64,000 nucleotides of DNA from Hahella sp. HN01 (GCF_018986435.1 NZ_JAHMIN010000013.1:30449-94448), one strand, 5' to 3'; positions 1 through 8,748 are shown, counted from the first letter of the stretch. A program made the numbers and translations. The notes: generated by a model from the letters alone, not told the origin.

Positions 1-2
1 TC

Positions 3-215
3 AGCATGAAGCTGGCGGTGGAGCAACCCGATTCCTGGCTGGCTCAACTGCTAAAACAATTTGGGGACATATCTCGCCCCCGAAAAAATGAAACGCCGCA
101 AAATGAAAATATTATCGCCGCCACGTCAGCTCCATATGTGATGGAGTTAGTGGTGATACTGGAGTCCATGCAGGCGTTCATCAACGAGATGAGAGAGCAC
201 AGTTTTGAGTGGTAG
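3..215 (+). CDS. C-terminal part of a conserved protein (DUF6586-like), cut by the window edge
   Basis: The frame is already open at base 3 and ends at a TAG, so this is probably the 3' end of a longer gene; an ATG at 6 cannot be judged because no upstream sequence is available. The end of the protein (LESMQAFINEMREHSFEW) resembles the C-terminus of DUF6586 proteins, which in Pseudomonas lie between topA and lexA. That likeness is from memory, and the position just before the next gene and lexA fits it. No catalytic motif is visible and the function is unknown. It is followed by about 160 bases without a gene. Confidence 0.5.
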   Translation, partial: SMKLAVEQPDSWLAQLLKQFGDISRPRKNETPQNENIIAATSAPYVMELVVILESMQAFINEMREHSFEW

Positions 216-373
216 AGGTAAGCTTGAATGAAAGAAACCCTCTCAGGCCTCGACTGATAACAGCTTAGGAAAATGAATGAGGCGCCTGTGGCTAGTTTTC
301 TGATTTGTTCGCTCCCGGGTGTTGGGACGATGGAAAACATTTCAGTGAGAACTTACGAGTAGGAGATTTGGAA

Positions 374-619
374 ATGGCATCAAGCTTCTTTGAAATTGTT
401 CAATTGCCGAATGGCGATTTCGCTTTGCAACCCATGGGAGGCGGAAGCGAACATTTGGTGAAAATCAGCTTCGGTCAGGAAGCCAAGGCATATCTGGCGG
501 AAAATGACGCAGCTGTTGCGCATGCAATGATTAATGCGGCGATTAAATTGGTAGGAGATATGCGGGAAGAGGCGATTCGTCAGTCTGAGGCGGAAGAAAA
601 GCCGAAAACCGTACATTAA
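374..619 (+). CDS. conserved hypothetical protein next to lexA (PA3009-like)
   Basis: An 81-residue soluble protein starting MASSFFEIVQLPNGDFALQP. The ATG at 374 is chosen over an in-frame upstream start because AGGAG at 361 gives a well-placed ribosome site and the family starts here. The layout (short beta-rich N-terminus, acidic helical C-terminus) matches a small protein found beside lexA/sulA in pseudomonads; no biochemical role is known to me. It converges on lexA, with a hairpin between them. A sulA-like gene, usual in this neighbourhood in Pseudomonas, is absent here. Confidence 0.75.
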   Translation: MASSFFEIVQLPNGDFALQPMGGGSEHLVKISFGQEAKAYLAENDAAVAHAMINAAIKLVGDMREEAIRQSEAEEKPKTVH

Positions 620-624
620 AGGCC

Positions 625-650
625 CCGGCTGCCCATACAAGGGCAGTCGG
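625..650. terminator. hairpin between convergent genes (likely bidirectional terminator)
   Basis: CCGGCTGCCC and GGGCAGTCGG form a 10-base-pair stem with one G-T wobble around the loop ATACAA. It lies exactly between the stop of the upstream gene and the stop of lexA. There is only a weak T-rich tail (GCTTCGTTCC) on the plus side, so efficiency is uncertain. Confidence 0.6.
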
Positions 651-664
651 CGCTTCGTTCCCTG

Positions 665-1267
665 TTAGCGGCGAATAACGCCGACGCCCAGTCCTTCGAT
701 GTCCAACGGTTGTTGCGACAGATTCACTTCAATTGGCTCAAACTCTTCGTTTTCCGGCAATAAAAGCACTTTGTTTTTTTGACGCTGAAAGCGCTTTACG
801 GTCACTTCATCGCCAATGCGCGCAACCACAATTTGCCCGTTGTGGATATCGGTCGTGCGATGCACCGCCAGTAAATCACCGTCGAGTATTCCCACGTCCT
901 TCATGCTCATGCCTTTGACACGAAGAAAATAATCGGCGGAAGGAGTAAAGAAGGATGGAGGCAGTTCGCAATATTCTTCAATATTTTCCTGGGCCAGAAT
1001 GGGGTAGCCCGCTGCAACCTGACCGACAATTGGAATCCCCTGATTTTGCGTTTCCGTCGCTGGCAACCTGATGCCGCGAGAGGCGCCGGGAACCATCTCG
1101 ATAGCGCCTTTCTTCGCCAGAGCTTTCAGGTGCTCTTCCGCAGCGTTAGCGGAGCGAAACCCCAGACGATTGGAAATCTCCGCCCGGGTAGGTGGATAAC
1201 CCGTTTCCTCAATATGCTCGCGAATCAGTTGTAAAACCTGCTCCTGGCGCTTGGTTAGCTTAATCAC
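665..1267 (-). CDS. lexA: LexA repressor, SOS response regulator
   Basis: This 200-residue protein has the full LexA layout. An N-terminal winged helix (residues 1-65, starting [20 protein letters not shown]) binds SOS boxes, and a C-terminal S24 peptidase domain carries the Ala-Gly self-cleavage site in [10 protein letters not shown]. The catalytic serine lies in [10 protein letters not shown] and the lysine in [10 protein letters not shown]. When RecA filaments form on single-stranded DNA the protein cleaves itself and SOS genes are derepressed. The gene is monocistronic and two LexA boxes precede it, so it should repress itself. Length and motifs are normal for the family. Confidence 0.97.
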   Translation of the reverse strand: MIKLTKRQEQVLQLIREHIEETGYPPTRAEISNRLGFRSANAAEEHLKALAKKGAIEMVPGASRGIRLPATETQNQGIPIVGQVAAGYPILAQENIEEYCELPPSFFTPSADYFLRVKGMSMKDVGILDGDLLAVHRTTDIHNGQIVVARIGDEVTVKRFQRQKNKVLLLPENEEFEPIEVNLSQQPLDIEGLGVGVIRR

Positions 1268-1304
1268 TCCACCCTCCGGGGAACCTAAAAGGTCTGATAA
1301 AATT

Positions 1305-1347
1305 CTGTGTATACTATATGTTTATCCATGTCTGTTTATGTATACAG
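1305..1347 (-). promoter_or_regulatory. two LexA (SOS) boxes in the lexA promoter
   Basis: The distal box, CTGTTTATGTATACAG at 1332-1347, fits the consensus CTGT-N8-ACAG completely. The proximal box, CTGTGTATACTATATG at 1305-1320, keeps the left half and is degenerate at the right. Their starts are 27 bases apart. Paired boxes of unequal strength are the classical arrangement for lexA autoregulation. Confidence 0.85.
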
Positions 1348-1521
1348 TAATGGTTTGGGCAAGTAAAGAAAAAATGTCTAAGTGACTGAGGTTTAAGATG
1401 AAAACTCTCATGGCGGACCACTTATCAAGTAAAGCTGTTGAATATTGATCAGCAACAAATGCCCGCCTTGGTTAATCAAGAAAAATATAAAACAGATGAT
1501 TAGTCTCTCAGGGAGCCGCCT

Positions 1522-2103
1522 ATGGGGTCGCGTATTTTGATTGTTCAGGGACACCCTGATCCACGAGGAGGCCGGTACTGTCATGCCTTGGCTGACGCGT
1601 ATGCAGACGGCGCGGAGGCGGCGGGGCATGAGGTGCGTAGGCTGGCGGTGGCGACAATGAATTTTCCCTGGTTGCGTTCAAAGCAGGAGTTTGAGGAACA
1701 ACCGCCGCCAGAATCGATTATCGCTGCGCAGAAAGATATCCAATGGGCCGAATGTCTGTTTATTGTTTATCCACTATGGATGGGAGATCTTCCTGCGATA
1801 TTAAAAGCATTCCTGGAGCAGACGCTACGGCCGGGGTTTGCTGTAGGCGGTGGCGATAAGTGGCCCAAAAGGCTATTGAAAGGGCGCAGAGCGCGTATTG
1901 TCGTAACGATGGGAATGCCTGCGTTTGTCTATCGCTGGTTTTATCGTTCGCATAGTTTAAAAAGTCTAAAACGTAATGTCTTGGGTATTTGTGGCGTTTC
2001 GCCGGTCCAGGCGTCGCTGATTGGCGCGGTGGAGGATTCTGATTCGCGGTCCCGAAAACACTGGCTGGATAGAATGCGCAGGTACGGCGGTAAAGCGATA
2101 TAG
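1522..2103 (+). CDS. NAD(P)H-dependent oxidoreductase, flavodoxin-like fold (NQO/KefF type)
   Basis: A 193-residue protein of the Flavodoxin_2 family. It opens with a beta-strand and phosphate-binding loop (RILIVQGHPDPRGGRYCHAL), continues with the FMN/FAD-binding stretch FIVYPLWMGDLPAILKAFLEQ near residues 78-97, and has the VVTMGMPAFVYRWFY segment common in this family. Members reduce quinones or nitro compounds with NAD(P)H, or act as Kef channel accessory proteins. No kef gene is adjacent, so the substrate cannot be told. The ATG has GGAG about ten bases upstream. It stands alone between lexA and the protease gene. Confidence 0.85.
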   Translation: MGSRILIVQGHPDPRGGRYCHALADAYADGAEAAGHEVRRLAVATMNFPWLRSKQEFEEQPPPESIIAAQKDIQWAECLFIVYPLWMGDLPAILKAFLEQTLRPGFAVGGGDKWPKRLLKGRRARIVVTMGMPAFVYRWFYRSHSLKSLKRNVLGICGVSPVQASLIGAVEDSDSRSRKHWLDRMRRYGGKAI

Positions 2104-2270
2104 CCTTTGGTTTAGTCATTGCCTTAACTGCTTGGCGACTTTGATACAATTTGATGCTTTTCTTAGACAGACCGATAACTTCTATCGGTATATCTTCATG
2201 GCCCGTGCGGTAAAGCTCATGATCCGCAGCGTACTTTTCATATCAGTTGTAAATCTCTTCAGGAATCGTC

Positions 2271-4121
2271 ATGACGCCAGCGAACAGATGGTTTAAAGCC
2301 CCCTTTGTGGTTGGCGTTGTCTTTCTTATTCTCACTGTCAGCGCAATGACATGGTCAAAGGGCGGTGGGGAGCTTTTTAAGTATTTTCGACACAACTCGG
2401 AGCAGCCGGAAAAGTTATCAGAATTGCCTCCACCGCTGCCGGCATACAGTCGAGCAAAAGAGGACGAATCACACTACGAGGAAGAGAGTAAGTCTGACTG
2501 CTATTTGGATGGTCTTTCGGGGCTCTCGGATGACGAATTTGTTCTGGCCATATGGGGAATGGATCATGATTGTGTGAGGGACTTGGCCTTCATGGAGGAA
2601 CAAGCTCTTCTCAATGTATTCTCGGAAGCCAACATGTCAGTCGTGGCGCAAGCGGCCACTTCAGAATCATCTTATTTTCAAGACGATAATATCTATGAAC
2701 TGACGAACCTCATTCAATATCTGCATGCGGGATATGTGCTGGAAAGAAACCGCCCGCGTAAGAAGAAGCTATATGGAAAGGCGTTGCAGAAACAGGTTGC
2801 GGTAGTCGTCGTTCAAGTGACCAATAATGCTCTGCAAGGCGCCATTGGAGCAGATCGCGCGCGATTGACGGAGCTGTCTTTCAAACTGGTAAACAGTTCT
2901 GATAATCAGGGAGCGGTTGTCAATGAGTCCGTCGCCTGGTTAGAGAAACTGGGCCCGCTGACCGACGCCAATGAGCGTTATGATCCAGCGTTAAACGAGC
3001 TTTTCAATATCTACTATAAAGGCCATGACAATGACGCCTTTGTCGACATCGCCTCTCATGATGCGCAGATTCCTAACGCACTCTATCGCTTCATTGTTGA
3101 TAAAGATTCGTGGTTGGTTGGCAGCCGGGAGTATCTATTGATGAATGCCGTCAAAGAGCTCGGGCGCTTTCTGCAGTATAAAACGATACGGGATGATACA
3201 GGCCACTTCATACGTAACCTGATTAACAGATATGACCTGAGTCGTGATACAGCGAATGTGTGGAGCATTTTGGCCGGCTCAGTGGATTACTACGATAAGT
3301 CGAACTGCAGGCTTTACAACGCTTGCGATTATAGAAAGCGCGTCGAGACTGTTATTTTGCGCCGAGAGCGCATGTGTGGCGAGACGGTCAGAATAAGGGC
3401 TCAATCCATGACGGAGGAGCAGTTTGACTCCGCCTGTGAAGCTTTGTCTCGGCGCGAAGATATTTTTCACCAGATGCTGAACAGTGAACGAGAGCCCGTT
3501 GCTGAGGATCAGAACGACACTCTGGAAATGGTCATATTTAAAGACTCAGACACATTCGTTGACTTGGGCTGGCTATTGTTTGATTCCGATGCAGTGACCG
3601 CTGGCGGCGTTTTCTATGAGGGCGACCCTTTTGATGAAGCTAATCAGGCGCGAGTGCTGGCTTATCAGTCAGAAGAGGTCTCAGACTCGCATCAGATACT
3701 GAATCTGGATCATGAGTTTGTGCATTATTTGGACGGGCGATTCACCATGTATGGTTTGGAATCGGAGTACGTTGAAGATAATGTTTGGTGGGCCGAAGGC
3801 GTCGCCGAATACATCGCCTTACAGGATTATTATCCAGATGCAGAAGAAGCGGCTTTGTCAGAAATGGTGCGTTTCTCGGATATCATACACTCCAACTACA
3901 AGAGCGATGAGTCACGTATTTATCATTGGGGTTATTGGGCGGTGCGGTATATGTTCGAACAACGTCCAGACGATGTTGAACGATTGGTGAAGTGGTTCCG
4001 GCAAGGGCGCTACGAGGATTACCAGGACTGGTTGAAAGATGAGGCGAAATTCTTGGATGCGGATTTTGCGGAGTGGATGACGACGATCAAAAAGGAGCTT
4101 CAGGTCGCCTCTGGCAGTTAA
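2271..4121 (+). CDS. membrane-anchored M9-like (collagenase family) metalloprotease
   Basis: The 616-residue protein starts with an uncleaved-looking hydrophobic segment (about residues 10-28), suggesting a secreted or inner-membrane-anchored protein facing the periplasm. The C-terminal half has the zinc motif HEFVH at residues 481-485 followed by YLDGRF, and 24 residues further WWAEGVAEYI with Glu509 as likely third zinc ligand; this is the signature of Vibrio-type M9 collagenases. The N-terminal half (for example TNLIQYLHAGYVLE) resembles the M9 activator domain. PKD and collagen-binding domains of large secreted collagenases are missing, so the true substrate may be another protein. AGGA before the ATG supports the start. 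Confidence 0.8.
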   Translation: MTPANRWFKAPFVVGVVFLILTVSAMTWSKGGGELFKYFRHNSEQPEKLSELPPPLPAYSRAKEDESHYEEESKSDCYLDGLSGLSDDEFVLAIWGMDHDCVRDLAFMEEQALLNVFSEANMSVVAQAATSESSYFQDDNIYELTNLIQYLHAGYVLERNRPRKKKLYGKALQKQVAVVVVQVTNNALQGAIGADRARLTELSFKLVNSSDNQGAVVNESVAWLEKLGPLTDANERYDPALNELFNIYYKGHDNDAFVDIASHDAQIPNALYRFIVDKDSWLVGSREYLLMNAVKELGRFLQYKTIRDDTGHFIRNLINRYDLSRDTANVWSILAGSVDYYDKSNCRLYNACDYRKRVETVILRRERMCGETVRIRAQSMTEEQFDSACEALSRREDIFHQMLNSEREPVAEDQNDTLEMVIFKDSDTFVDLGWLLFDSDAVTAGGVFYEGDPFDEANQARVLAYQSEEVSDSHQILNLDHEFVHYLDGRFTMYGLESEYVEDNVWWAEGVAEYIALQDYYPDAEEAALSEMVRFSDIIHSNYKSDESRIYHWGYWAVRYMFEQRPDDVERLVKWFRQGRYEDYQDWLKDEAKFLDADFAEWMTTIKKELQVASGS

Positions 4122-4175
4122 AGTAAAAGCCAAATCCCTGGCGTATTGATTAATAAATCCGTGCTTTTAATTTCG

Positions 4176-4415
4176 TTAGCCGTTTCGGCGAGATAACTGA
4201 GCTGTCTTAGAAGGCTCTGGGGTGATATCGGTCATTGACTGAATTGAGGGGATGGCAGCGTCAAATTGTTGCTCATCCTCTTTGGCTTCTACATTTGCGC
4301 AGAATTCCATCAGCCAAGCATACCCGTAAGGGGTTATCTGTTCGGTATAACGCAGCAACTCCGCGATGCGGAATAAGTCGTTAACGACCTTCTGCGAAGG
4401 GGACGTCTGATTCAC
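4176..4415 (-). CDS. small hypothetical protein
   Basis: A 79-residue protein (MNQTSPSQKVVNDLFRIAEL) read from a GTG codon. The start is supported by a strong ribosome site, TAAGGAGT, ending six bases before it. The first fifty residues look like a soluble helical domain; the tail is Ser/Thr/Pro rich. No family was recognised and no motif is visible. It converges on the protease gene with 54 bases between the stops. I call it real because of the ribosome site. Confidence 0.5.
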   Translation of the reverse strand: MNQTSPSQKVVNDLFRIAELLRYTEQITPYGYAWLMEFCANVEAKEDEQQFDAAIPSIQSMTDITPEPSKTAQLSRRNG

Positions 4416-4816
4416 TGTTACTCCTTAAACCTGTGTTCAATGATGCCCTAAGGGCTAGTGCAATTGTGTTTTTGGAAGGAAATGGTATTTGTCTTGTTAT
4501 GACGGGGCAAGAGGGGGTATGGCCTAGGTCATATGTGGGGGGCGTAACAAGGACGGACCAAGCGTCCAAGGAGAGTCACCTTAGTAATTGGACCGATAGA
4601 TCTCTGTAAAAGGATGATTGGTTAAAGATCCCCATAATTAGATGAGAAGCCACCATAGCTATAGTGATTATCAGCGTTGCATGAATTTATTGAATTGATG
4701 ATCTGACGGAAACTATTCCATGTCGTCGCCTGCTCTGGATTGTTATCGTCTAACTTGGTGTTTCTCGTGAACAACTTTCAGCAAAGCGTATATCCAACGT
4801 TGGAGTCGAGGGCGAC
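4416..4816. other. intergenic stretch without a supported gene
   Basis: About 400 bases separate two divergently read small genes. I see no convincing coding frame, RNA gene or strong repeat. A G-rich tract lies at about 4505-4560. The region presumably holds the promoters of both flanking genes, but no clear -35/-10 pair was assigned. Confidence 0.5.
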
Positions 4817-5266
4817 ATGAGTGGAATGGTTTCCCGGTTCAGTATCGTCGGTTTTGTCTACGTTGAAATGACGGTGGGACTCAAGGTCCTGAAAGGTGAG
4901 GGCGATGCTCTGGAGCGTGCGGAGAGGGAGAATGGCAGGAGGTTGGCCGCGCTGCAGCAACAGGTCGACCATCTTGCCAACATGCTTCATGACTCCATCC
5001 TGGCAGCGCACGCAGAGTCCCAGTTTGAATACATTGCTGCGCAATATCGACTGTACCAGCCGGGCATGACGGGGTTTACGCAGTTTCCGACGTATCGCTC
5101 CTACGATGAAACTCAACCAGGCGAAGGCGGTTACCTCCTGCTCCATGAAAACCCTGCCGTGGCGCTATGTTTTTACGCATTTCCTGGGCGGGAGGAGACG
5201 AAGGCGTTGCAGGATTTGATTACCAGGCTTGTTGTTGAGGCGTCGGGAGAAGGCTCACTCTTATAG
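4817..5266 (+). CDS. hypothetical protein with coiled-coil segment
   Basis: A 149-residue protein of unknown function. Residues 28-60 (ALERAERENGRRLAALQQQV) are charged and heptad-like, suggesting a short coiled coil. The second half (YIAAQYRLYQPGMTGFTQFP onward) looks like a compact globular domain. There is no signal peptide or membrane segment. GAGGG eight bases before the ATG is a plausible ribosome site; a second ATG lies nine bases further. The last six bases overlap the 3' end of the convergent protease gene. Confidence 0.55.
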   Translation: MSGMVSRFSIVGFVYVEMTVGLKVLKGEGDALERAERENGRRLAALQQQVDHLANMLHDSILAAHAESQFEYIAAQYRLYQPGMTGFTQFPTYRSYDETQPGEGGYLLLHENPAVALCFYAFPGREETKALQDLITRLVVEASGEGSLL

Positions 5267-6121
5267 AGCCTTCATTATTTCCTTCAGGCGTACGGACTGA
5301 CCGAGCGGCGAATAATTCGACGTCATATACGGGCCGAAAGCGTCGTGTTTCATTTTTCGATAATCAAGATCCCCATTACTAACCAAGTCAAAGGTATGCG
5401 TGATTACGCCTTCCAGAGATACTAGCTCCACATTCCCCTGTTCATCGTAGCGAGCACTGAAAACCGGCGCGCCGGAATTTCCCCAGAAGGCGGGGCAGTC
5501 CGTATCGAATAATACACCGTCGTACCCCGGCGATTTGGGCGAGAGCAATAGCTTTCCTGATCGCTGTTTGTGCTGACATTTGGCGGAGCTGACCCTCAAA
5601 GTGTTTTGTGTCTTAACAATGGGGTAGCCAACTGAAAACAGCGCTGCGCCTGTTTCTGGAGCTGGACCGAAGTTTAGCGGGATATCCTTAAGCGCCAGCT
5701 TACCCTCCGTGTAACCCGGATCATAATGCACGATCGCCAGATCGTTGATACCTTCAACCGAGCTGTCATATTCGAACGAGGCGACGGGGATATAAAGATC
5801 GTTTTGATCAATCGAGCTGTCCTCAGAGTAGGCGAGATAATAATTGCCTTTCTTGGAGTCGTCCCTAAAACAGTGCTTGGCGGTAACCACTAGTCCGTGC
5901 TTCAGAATAAGGCCGGTGCAGATGCGGAAATGATCCTCATCCAAAATCGGAACGATATAGTCAAAGTCATCAACCAGACTTCTTTTCGGGCTGTCGGATT
6001 GTCCAGCAACACTTTCCTCTACCGACGTACAGGAAACAACTAGCGTCGCCGTGAGTATGCAGGCGCTCACTTTAGCTAAGAGGGCGGTTAATTTTGATAG
6101 GAGTAAGCGTTTACGCATCAT
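5261..6121 (-). CDS. trypsin-like (S1 family) serine protease, probable lipoprotein
   Basis: The 286-residue protein has an N-terminal signal ending in TLVVSC, which fits a lipobox, so it is probably lipid-anchored. The chymotrypsin-fold triad is complete: His83 in VTAKHCF, Asp127 in INDLAIVHYD and Ser216 in WGNSGAPVF. The GNSGAP motif is like that of glutamyl endopeptidase and trypsin-like bacterial proteases, so catalytic activity is likely. The physiological substrate is unknown. It is a single gene, convergent and overlapping by six bases with the upstream hypothetical gene. Confidence 0.85.
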   Translation of the reverse strand: MMRKRLLLSKLTALLAKVSACILTATLVVSCTSVEESVAGQSDSPKRSLVDDFDYIVPILDEDHFRICTGLILKHGLVVTAKHCFRDDSKKGNYYLAYSEDSSIDQNDLYIPVASFEYDSSVEGINDLAIVHYDPGYTEGKLALKDIPLNFGPAPETGAALFSVGYPIVKTQNTLRVSSAKCQHKQRSGKLLLSPKSPGYDGVLFDTDCPAFWGNSGAPVFSARYDEQGNVELVSLEGVITHTFDLVSNGDLDYRKMKHDAFGPYMTSNYSPLGQSVRLKEIMKAL

Positions 6122-6272
6122 TTCTCTACTTCTACGGAAAGGGGCGGCTGTGATTGCAATGCTTTCGGGATCTTTATATGTTTTCTCTGTTTAATATGTA
6201 TCTATTCATATTTTTAGAAACCGAAGTAAATCAAGGGCTCGGTCTCATTAGTTTGATTGAGTGGATGGGCAT

Positions 6273-6512
6273 TCAGTTGCATTTTTCGGCGTGAATAAAA
6301 ATGGATCTTTTCCCTTTGTAGAAAGCAATCTCAAAGTGAATTTTATAGTTTTCATAAACACGGTCCTGAATCCATCCTTGCGCCTGCTCTAAATTAGCTT
6401 CCACATAGTCTGGTAACAGGATAAATGAGAACAGGTTCTGAGCCTGTAAATCGTCAAGATCGTTCCAGGCGTCTATCCAAAGTTGTTCTTGCTGGCTACT
6501 TGAAAGCGTCAT
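6273..6512 (-). CDS. small hypothetical protein
   Basis: A protein of about 79 residues read from ATG 6512 (a GTG six bases further upstream is also in frame). It is rich in Trp, Asp and aromatic residues (LWIDAWNDLDDLQAQNLFSF) and ends in a beta-like stretch, HFEIAFYKGKRSIFIHAEKC. No family was recognised. There is no good ribosome site before either start. The balanced, aromatic-rich composition looks protein-like, but the call is tentative. Confidence 0.45.
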   Translation of the reverse strand: MTLSSSQQEQLWIDAWNDLDDLQAQNLFSFILLPDYVEANLEQAQGWIQDRVYENYKIHFEIAFYKGKRSIFIHAEKCN

Positions 6513-6708
6513 ATTCACGGTCAGTTAAAATTTAAGCATTTCGCATGCGCGTTTGCGCACTTGACTATATTGCTCATTCTCATGAATTCACTAAGAAATA
6601 TTGTAATTCTACTCAGCCACAACTTTTAAAATCAATTTCTGCACTGTCTGTCCTGTTTAATTGCCTCTACCTTGCCAATCATAATATTCCGTAGTTTAAA
6701 ACGGACGG

Positions 6709-7062
6709 CTACGGCGTAGGCTGGCGCGGTTCATCCAAAGACTTTAGGTATCCCCCTTGTTTCAGGTGTAGATCGTCGCCATCCCAACCGGCGTACTGGG
6801 TATTATCTGAAGGATCGAAAGCAATAACGCCAACCAGCTCTAAGCGCCCGTCGTACCAGATTGTGGAATCGTGCTCGTAATAAATTTTCCCAAGATAGAT
6901 GCGGTCATTGGGATTGCTATCATCTTTTACGCTTACAAAAACGCCGCCATCCGCACCTCCCGCCCATATGGTTCCTGCAGGGCCTTCCTTGTCCGGCTCA
7001 GGCCCAAATTCAACAGAACATCCGGCTAGTGAAAGTAAAAGAGTTAAAAGTAGATATCTCAT
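6709..7062 (-). CDS. small hypothetical lipoprotein
   Basis: A 117-residue protein with a textbook lipoprotein signal: MRYLLLTLLLSLAGC, with LAGC as lipobox and Cys15 as the acylation site. The mature part is Gly/Asp rich and appears to be all beta (GGVFVSVKDD, DRIYLGKIYYEHD, ELVGVIAFD). It has no recognised domain and is probably in the envelope. It stands alone. Confidence 0.65.
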   Translation of the reverse strand: MRYLLLTLLLSLAGCSVEFGPEPDKEGPAGTIWAGGADGGVFVSVKDDSNPNDRIYLGKIYYEHDSTIWYDGRLELVGVIAFDPSDNTQYAGWDGDDLHLKQGGYLKSLDEPRQPTP

Positions 7063-7395
7063 GTTTTTGTATGTGTCCTGTGCAACCGATGTGCATCAAT
7101 CCAGGCTAAAATTTTCGCAGCTTTTTCTGACTCAGCGGCGGCTCGGAGCACCCTCGGGTGCTGATAGTGGCCACATACCCACAATGTGGCAGGGCTTGTA
7201 AAACGCTCGAATATAGACACTGTAATACCAACTCCAATTCGACCGCGATGACTGATTAATCTCTGTTCACAGTGATATTGATGGGCTTATGCTCGTCAAC
7301 GAGTGTGGCTATGATAACACCTAACAAAATAATCATAAGGATGCTAGGCAGCATCCCACAGAAAGGCGTTAGCTGAATAATACGGAGCATTGAAT
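7063..7395. other. intergenic region with a perfect hairpin
   Basis: No supported gene lies here. At 7339-7356 GGATGCT-AGGC-AGCATCC forms a perfect 7-base-pair hairpin, and it sits inside a wider inverted pair, CTAAC at 7321 and GTTAG at 7368. The arrangement recalls an integron attC site and is discussed under rejected observations. Confidence 0.5.
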
Positions 7396-7815
7396 ATGAA
7401 ACACGAAGATCGACAGCCTATATTCTTAGCGCCAGGCCAAGGCCGTTCGTACTCTATGGGGCCTATTTCAGCCATATTCAAAGCGGATGGCGAGGAGTCT
7501 GCAGGAGCTTATTCAATATCCGAATGGTGGTTAGAGCCATACTCAAAAGGACCGGGGGCTCATAGCCACAATGAAGATGACATATTTTTTGTTATAGAAG
7601 GAACAATGAGCTTTCTCATTGGCGAAGCATGGACGGAAGCGCCAAAAGGCAGTTTTGTTCTCGCCCCCAGTGGCGTCACTCACGACTTTGAGAATCGAAG
7701 CGCGTCCCGCGCAGGCGTTTTAAACATATCAACCCCGGGCAACTTCGAACAACATATGCCTCAAATTGTTTCCTGGTTTGAGCAACACCCTCCGGGTAAA
7801 ACTGGCGGTAGTTGA
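7396..7815 (+). CDS. cupin-domain protein
   Basis: A 139-residue single-domain cupin. The first cupin motif is recognisable as GAHSHNEDDIFFVIEGTMSF (about residues 54-73) and the second as GSFVLAPSGVTHDFEN (about 89-104). The His/Glu residues expected to bind a metal are present. Such proteins act as small dioxygenases, isomerases or sugar/metal-binding proteins, and the substrate cannot be read from sequence. ATG 7396 is preferred over the in-frame TTG at 7390 because CGGAG lies eight bases upstream of it. It is a single gene in the accessory patch. Confidence 0.8.
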   Translation: MKHEDRQPIFLAPGQGRSYSMGPISAIFKADGEESAGAYSISEWWLEPYSKGPGAHSHNEDDIFFVIEGTMSFLIGEAWTEAPKGSFVLAPSGVTHDFENRSASRAGVLNISTPGNFEQHMPQIVSWFEQHPPGKTGGS

Positions 7816-7880
7816 CCCTTTGCTCCCACGACACAGCAGTTTACGCAGTTTGCTGTGTATGTACGACGTTATACGAACAT

Positions 7881-8309
7881 ATGAACGCAATAGAATTTAG
7901 AGAAAATTTTAGAGAATTCCTAAAAAATGATGAGCGCTATAAGAAGTTTGTCGCGATTATCAACAGAGGGAGAGATAGCCGGCTTCTATTCTGGCAGGAG
8001 CGCGCCATTGAGCAGTTCTGCGAAAAGCATGCTCTGGAAATACCTTCGTTTGAAGTGCTGCAAGAAATCTTCAGTGTATGTGAGTTACACGGTAATACAC
8101 TGGAACATGGAAAAGCTAAGGTGTTTTGTGGCCATATTGATTACTCCCCGGATTACATAAAAGCATGCGCAAAACTGTTCCCTAATAGTTATATGTCATC
8201 GGTGAATGGGCCAGAAGAAATGTAAGGCGAGAACTATGATATTTATTTCTGCAAAGCATGCAGGGAAGCGGAACAGCAATGGAGAGATGAGCATGCATGG
8301 CAAGGCTAA
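7881..8309 (+). pseudogene. hypothetical gene interrupted by an in-frame TAA
   Basis: From ATG 7881 (MNAIEFRENFREFLKNDERY) the frame runs 114 codons to a TAA at 8223-8225. It then continues without another stop for 27 codons to TAA 8307-8309. The continuation (GENYDIYFCKACREAEQQW) includes a CxxC pair and reads like the natural C-terminus of the preceding sequence, which also has Cys/His residues (VCELHGN, VFCGHIDYSP). I infer a nonsense mutation that removes the last quarter of a small Cys/His-containing protein. The shorter protein may still be made. Function unknown. Confidence 0.55.
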
Positions 8310-8409
8310 TCTGCATTAGAGAATTAGCCGATCTGAAATAGCAACTGTAGTAAAAATGCAGTGCTCGTAGTTCTAGGCATCGGCTTGGTTGAGGGAACGG
8401 AGCGACAAA

Positions 8410-8748
8410 GTGGACGATAACATTATAGGCTTGCTTGAGAGTTTGGTTGTACTTCTTGTCAACTCAAAGTTTTCTGAAATAGTCGCCAGGAATGAAAATG
8501 GTCGTCTTTCACAATCTGAGATAGAAGCAGCATTACGAGAGTATCCCGGGCTAATAAGTTTGCCTCCAGAGTCCGCTTATAGTTCAGTATGTGTTTACGA
8601 TATATATGATGATGTTACGGAAGCTCGAAGGATTGAGTTTGATTTGTGGTATGACGGTGAAGTCAGTGATTTAAATTTGTCTGCAGAAATCAAAAAGAAT
8701 TCGTCAGGGGAGCTTGTAATAACCATAGAGGATATACATGTTTTGTAG
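8410..8748 (+). CDS. DUF7668-like small protein
   Basis: A 112-residue soluble protein. The GTG at 8410 is preferred to an in-frame TTG at 8389 because GGAG lies seven bases before it. The C-terminal half (RIEFDLWYDGEVSDLNLSAE then LVITIEDIHVL) resembles DUF7668 proteins, small accessory proteins sometimes found among orphan immunity-type genes; the resemblance is recalled, not computed. The N-terminus is helical. No catalytic residues are evident. Single gene. Confidence 0.6.
   Translation: MDDNIIGLLESLVVLLVNSKFSEIVARNENGRLSQSEIEAALREYPGLISLPPESAYSSVCVYDIYDDVTEARRIEFDLWYDGEVSDLNLSAEIKKNSSGELVITIEDIHVL

Noticed and set aside
7319-7374. attC-like element (ACCTAAC ... hairpin ... GTTAGCT) just before the cupin gene, suggesting an integron cassette array
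   Set aside because: The left core fits RYYYAAC but the right core breaks GTTRRRY, the element is at the lower size limit, and the following small genes do not end in similar sites. No integrase is present. One chance inverted repeat is the simpler reading.
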